Below are positions 59,690 through 64,000 of a stretch of 64,000 nt of DNA, in pieces (within the stretch, counting starts at the first letter, position 1; every line of letters starts with the position of its first letter). A program made the translations under genes and the position numbers. Source of the DNA: Aphelenchoides besseyi (taxonomy: Eukaryota > Nematoda > Chromadorea > Rhabditida > Aphelenchoididae). The stretch covers positions 5,952,001-6,016,000 of the forward strand of contig JAMPIQ010000002.1 in NCBI GenBank assembly GCA_024699855.1, in the 5' to 3' direction. The notes below the pieces were generated by a model. It worked only from the letters and a program-made list of their open reading frames with translations. It was not told the DNA's origin and searched no databases.

Positions 59690-61597
59690 TTACGAATCTT
59701 TTTTATGTAGTGGTTCACGAGCAATAACCGTAGCCTTAAGTGAAGTAGACGTCACTTGAAAAGCAGACGCCGATTTAAAAGGTTCTCCATCGACTATTAA
59801 AGAAAAAGTTTACAGCAGCAGGTCGAGATAACTCACTTGCTGAATATCCTTTTTGCGATTGCGGTTCGACTCGACACGAAGTTACGGGAATTATCTGAAA
59901 TAAACATTGGTTACAAAGTCAACAAGGTTAGTTTACATGCAAAGAACTATGCTCCAAATGAGCACATCTATTCACGGTAAGTAACAGATGAGCCATGTGA
60001 AAACGCGTTTTTAACGTACGCCAATCAACTAAAGTCAAGTAGAAAATTTCTTCTTCCAGTCGTGCTGATGGAATATATGGTAGATCCGATCCGATATGCG
60101 ATAAAGAGCAAAGGCAAACAAACGCAAAATCGCCCTCAATGGTAATCCAATCAGTTGGTATCGGATCGGCAAGTGTTGGAGTCTAAATAAGATTGTACTG
60201 TGGTATCTTGAATTGAATCTACATCGTCTAAATGTGTGCCGGCAAACGCTTCTTCAACCAAACGTATCGAATCGTTTTGTAGCTTCTTTGTTGTGTCGTC
60301 GACAATTTCTACGTTACCCGAAGTGAAATGTTCGGTTCCAAGCTTCTGCCAAATGTCTCGTGCTTTTATTAAACTACGTCGAAGAGTCTGTTTATCATTC
60401 ACCGGTTTGTACGAAATACGAACTCGATAGCGAGCCAAAGTTGGAAGTCCTAAAAACAATTGAAACCTAAGGTGGTTAAAGGCACTAACGTGCAATCCGA
60501 ATGAATGCTTCAATGTGCAATCGTGCAAGTCCTGCCCATCTGAACCTTTCGCTTCCCAAATCTAAACTACAAATCAACGTTAGCACTTGAACAACGCTAT
60601 TTACCGATGTCGGCAATTAAACCATACGCAGTGGTCATGAACATTGGCCAATGGCCGTCGGATTCGGTTTCAACATGTTGAAGTGACAGTGAACAGTAAA
60701 CTGGATGAGCAATGAACTGAAAATAAACATGTTTGTGCAGCCACGAACTTGATATTTACCAATGCCAATTCTTTGCAAAAATTTCCACGTGGAGAAAACG
60801 GTTCGCTAAACGAAAGTAGTCAGTACATTATTTTAAGCCGCAGTTAACTACCCGGATTTAAACGCCATTGCGGCTGCTAAGGCATTGGACGTTCCACAAG
60901 GAATATGCAAAATTGGAACACGAAGTGCACGATCACGATCTGAACGTGTCAATAGACCACGAATAACTTCTGTAACAACTCCATCGCCACTCAAAACACA
61001 AATTGCCGTAAAATCGTTGATGTCTAGTTTCTGCATGATCTCAACGGCATGATTCGCTCTTTCTAAACAATCATTTCGTCAGTTCAAAGTTTCAGGGTTA
61101 ACATGCCCGTCTGTTTGAATTCGTAGGAAATTCTGCACTCGTCAAAGATTGGTTGTACAATTCTCTTCCATGATATAATCGCATTCTTAACACCACTAAC
61201 AGAATTCGCAATGACGATAATACGCCGACTATCGATTGCCGATTGAGAAGGACGATGGGCTAAAAATAAGGTCATAATATTGAAAATTGCACTTACGAGG
61301 TGTTGGCGGTCTTAATCTATGAACCAGTGTTTCCCTGAACTCATCAGCTTCAGTACAATCAACTTCAAATACACGTTTTGTGCGTTTATTCTCTATTAGA
61401 GGGTAGGCAACAAATTTCAAGTCATGATTCTTTGAAGTTTTTACATCAACAATGTCGTCTAAGTGAATCGATTTGACCAATGACTCGCCGTATATCCGAA
61501 TAGTTCGTTCATCTGATTTCCAAGTTGCGAGGCTAGTCGCAGACCCAGAAGTTTCTTCATCGATCAGAAACAGATCGAAACTTTTTCCTTCGACCAT
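59690..61597 (-). CDS. sphk-1: Sphingosine kinase-like lipid kinase
   Basis: Starts MVEGKSFDLFLIDEETSG at 61597. An N-terminal PH-like portion (ERTIRIYGESLVKSIHLDDI, NKRTKRVFEVDCTEADEFRE) precedes the diacylglycerol-kinase catalytic fold: RRIIVIANSVSGVKNAI, IVQPIFDECRISYEFKQT, ERANHAVEIMQKLDINDFTA, VLSGDGVVTEVIRGLL (the SGDG motif with catalytic Asp), PILHIPCGTSNALAAAM. Next is the lid region HPVYCSLSLQHVETESDGH, MTTAYGLIADIDLGSERFRW, ARLHIEAFIRI, and the end DGEPFKSASAFQV ... KATVIAREPLHKKDS. The order and the GLIADIDLGSE segment fit sphingosine kinase, which makes sphingosine-1-phosphate in the cytosol or at membranes. The usual NPxGG nucleotide loop reads NSVSG here. Ceramide kinase is the main alternative. 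Confidence 0.85.
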
Positions 61598-61989
61598 TCG
61601 ACGACACGCGGCCGATAATTAAACGACCAGTGAATGCAAGGCAGTCGGCCGGCGAACAACAAAACCCATCGAGCGAACCGCTGACGACCTTCGTTTTTGA
61701 TACACGACTATTCAGTGTTTCTCTTACAAGCTCTTTCCTCCGATACAAAAATTTCCGTGTTGCTTTTGATTGTTATCAATTCGTATTCTTGCGAACTGTT
61801 TTGATAATTCGTTGAATTTAAACGTCAGTTTATCTGAAAAAGTTTCAAAGACATTCAGTAACAATTCTGACAAGAGAGAGACCATTGAAATTAGCCCATA
61901 GAGTAAATTGGACATTGAGAGAGCAAAAACAAACAAATGAAATCATGTATATGCTCGATTGAGAGTGCATAGCCGATAGATCGGCAGTA
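61598..61989. other. Intergenic gap between two minus-strand genes
   Basis: About 390 bp, AT-rich. No feature was seen. Confidence 0.5.
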
Positions 61990-64000
61990 TTATGCTCGAT
62001 AGGTATTGCTAGCAGTCGCGCAATCCATATCGGACGCAATCAACCGGTCGAGCATCTGAAATAACTTCGACGAGTTCATTTGTTCTGTCAAGATGACTAC
62101 TCAAGAAGCTGTTTTCAATGCTGTGTAGTTTGTACCTGATGAAAAGTCCAAATTTTCATGGCAATTTGGTGAATAATCGTTGGCTCTTCAAATTGAAGTT
62201 GTGAGAACTCTCTGTTGCTAAAATATTACAATTAATACTTGTTGTGAGCTTTTATTACAAACCTCGTGATAGCCGCGTAAATGCCCTTTTGTCGATCGTC
62301 TATTTCTTTGACAACGAGATACAACCAAGTTGTCATTTCGTCGACATTCTTTGCATTGAGAAGAGTCATCATCGGATTTACGACTGGTGGCACCACAATA
62401 AAGGCGGGCTTGCAGTTGATTTTCAACACGTGTTTGTGTATGTTGATAAGCCTAAAAAATCGTTTACAGCCGTAGTTGAAAGCCGTAACCTACGGTTGCA
62501 CGTTTTCCTCAATTAGATAGCGAAGATTATTAGACGAACCGACAGGTGTTCCGACTTTGTGAAGAGCAGTTGGCAAATGCAAAACAACATCAATTCTGCG
62601 GAATTTGTTCACAATACCGTCGACAACCGTAGCAGCAAATTCATTATCCAATCGACCCTGAACATAAATGTAGCTGTCAAGAAATCCCGACAGACGTTCT
62701 TTAAGCTCCTGAATTACTCAAATGATAAGGGACTTTGTTCGCTTAACCACCTCCACTTCAAGTATCGGATCGACGCTATGAATAACCACGTTGTAACCAT
62801 TTTTCAGATATTGTTTTGCCAAATAGAATCCATAACCCGTGGATGAAACTGTCAAAAAAGATTACACAAACATAATCGAAAAGAACTTACAAGTGATCAA
62901 AATAGTTGGTTTCGTTGAATGATGGTTTGATGAGTGCGCGCTAACCGTTTCATTTTCTGTTTGATTGTCCTCAATGTCGGGACTTTCAATGTCGAGATCA
63001 ACTAAAAAGTCGTCAGCGTCTTCATCGTCCATGTTGTCAAAAGGCATAGAAGTGTTGAAAGCGACATTTCGAGGACGATCTCTGTTGTGAAACTGACGAG
63101 AACTTGCGCCATTTTGTTCAACTTCTGCTGGACTGCGCAATGCGTTCACTGGTGTGGAAGATTCCGATAGCTATTAGGAACTATAATTAAAAAGACGAAA
63201 TGATTATCTTACCATAGCGTCTCCATAGCCGAGATGTGCCGAGCGCTTCGTTCGCTCCATTAAACGAGCTCGTTTTTCGTTACGATTCGCTTCTTTTTTG
63301 GCCATTAACTCTTCTTCAGTTAGAAGCATACGCTGAACGCTGTGACGAAGCCAAGCTGTCGTTGTCGTAGGGTTTCTATTGTACGATAACTGAAATCACA
63401 AGTGCATTTACATTTTAGCCAAACTCACAGCTTCGGGAAGTTCGGTGTAAAGCTCCAGACTCCCGTGGAATTTCACGACCTTTGAACGAATTTTGCATTT
63501 TCCGTTTTCGAGCCAGCTCTCGATCAAATATTCGACGTTATATACCGACGCATTGCGATCATAAGTCACACACGAGTCGCTATCATCAATGAGCCCAAGC
63601 AGATTCGAAGTCACAAATTGCGATTGTCCTGCTTTTCTGACACAATCGTAGATCTGAAGTCGAAATTGAAATGAACTTTTAATGCATGGAGTTCGTACCA
63701 AAAATTGATGATCCCAATTCGATCCATTGCGTGGTTGATAGACTTTAGTATGCAAAGGCAGTTTTGTCGTCGGATATGGAATTGCACAAATTTCTTTCGA
63801 TCTAACGTCGAGCTTCAATTGCAACCAACAGCCCACGGCTTCGGCCATGTCAGTAGGCTTCCAAAATCGAGGTTTGTAGTGTTTCAGTTCATGCTGATTG
63901 TAAACGTTGGTACAGGTGAGAATTTCGAGAAAACCGTTATGTGAATGAACGATAATTCCATAGCCAAGAATCTAGAAATTTGTAGAGCAATTCGAACTAA
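61990..64000 (-). CDS. Unrecognised protein with degenerate SDR/Rossmann-like C-terminal domain (5' end beyond the right edge)
   Basis: The first visible exon begins at 63975 after an ATTTCTAG acceptor: ILGYGIIVHSHNGFLEILTC, then AEAVGCWLQLKLDVRSKEIC and HQFLVRTPCIKSSFQFRLQI, an apparent beta-rich domain. A basic coiled linker (LTEEELMAKKEANRNEKRAR) and an acidic one (DNMDDEDADDFLVDLDIESP) follow. The last 230 residues look like a Rossmann fold: TILITFSSTGYGFYLAKQYL, NGYNVVIHSVDP, YIYVQGRLDNEFAATVVDGI, RRIDVVLHLPTALHKVGTPV, CKPAFIVVPPVVNPMMTLLN, stop at 61990. The order (dinucleotide loop, acidic strand end, 'DVVLHLP') is SDR-like, but the first Gly of TGxxxGxG is Phe and no YxxxK is visible, so it is probably non-catalytic. 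Introns are 43-81 nt and phases agree throughout. I know no family with this architecture. Confidence 0.6.

Noticed and set aside
1..64000. Prokaryotic features: operons with Shine-Dalgarno sites, CRISPR arrays, insertion sequences, prophage
   Set aside because: All readable genes are spliced animal genes; no regular short repeats with spacers, transposase or integrase frames were seen.

Overview
The window is animal nuclear DNA, roughly 40% GC. Every gene that can be read through is split by GT-AG introns, most of them only 35-45 nt and one apparently 30 nt. The mix is ecdysozoan and most like a nematode: a Dispatched homologue, a stargazin-like subunit, a cky-1/NPAS4 bHLH-PAS factor, a calpain-15 and a prohormone-4 (IDLSRF-like) precursor. 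Several start codons sit just after a lone splice acceptor, as expected with spliced-leader trans-splicing. Retention of a FAM161-like protein hints at a non-Caenorhabditis lineage, possibly an enoplean. The species is inference.

Layout. 1-3.7 kb (-): 5' part of a Q- and S/T/P-rich putative transcription factor, running off the left edge. 3.7-15.8 kb: a 12-kb gene-poor stretch with a strongly over-represented heptamer TAC(C/G)GTA and an unusual hairpin. 15.8-17.0 kb (-) stargazin-like gene, divergent from Dispatched (+, 17.3-20.7), followed closely by TATA-binding protein (+, 21.0-21.8). 21.9-27.1 kb: second gene-poor block. 27.1-28.4 kb (+) F-box-like gene. 28.6-33.7 kb: three minus-strand genes (unrecognised membrane protein, FAM161-like, KH-domain Bicaudal-C/GLD-3-like). 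34.9-35.4 kb (-) small orphan. 37.4-39.0 kb (-) protein tyrosine phosphatase, divergent from a small multi-pass membrane protein (+, 39.1-39.9). 39.9-41.4 kb: intergenic with a GC-rich island. 41.4-44.3 kb (-) calpain-15. 45.2-47.4 kb (+) cky-1/NPAS4. 47.6-54.4 kb (-): kynurenine 3-monooxygenase, small orphan, complex I 75-kDa subunit and ZFPL1, with operon-like spacing in part. 54.6-55.9 kb (+) TACC. 56.2-56.8 kb (-) orphan. 57.9-59.0 kb (+) neuropeptide precursor. 59.7-61.6 kb (-) sphingosine kinase-like. 62-64 kb (-) an unrecognised protein with a degenerate SDR-like C-terminal domain, cut by the right edge.

The genes do not form one pathway. They are mostly housekeeping (TBP, NDUFS1, ZFPL1, TACC, KMO, SPHK) with signalling and neuronal genes (disp, stargazin-like, cky-1, prohormone-4). 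No prokaryotic operon, CRISPR array, phage, tRNA or rRNA gene was seen. Exon borders were inferred by reading frame and splice consensus only; for cky-1, TBP, TACC, the neuropeptide gene and the orphans at 35 and 56 kb the exon lengths sum to exact multiples of three.
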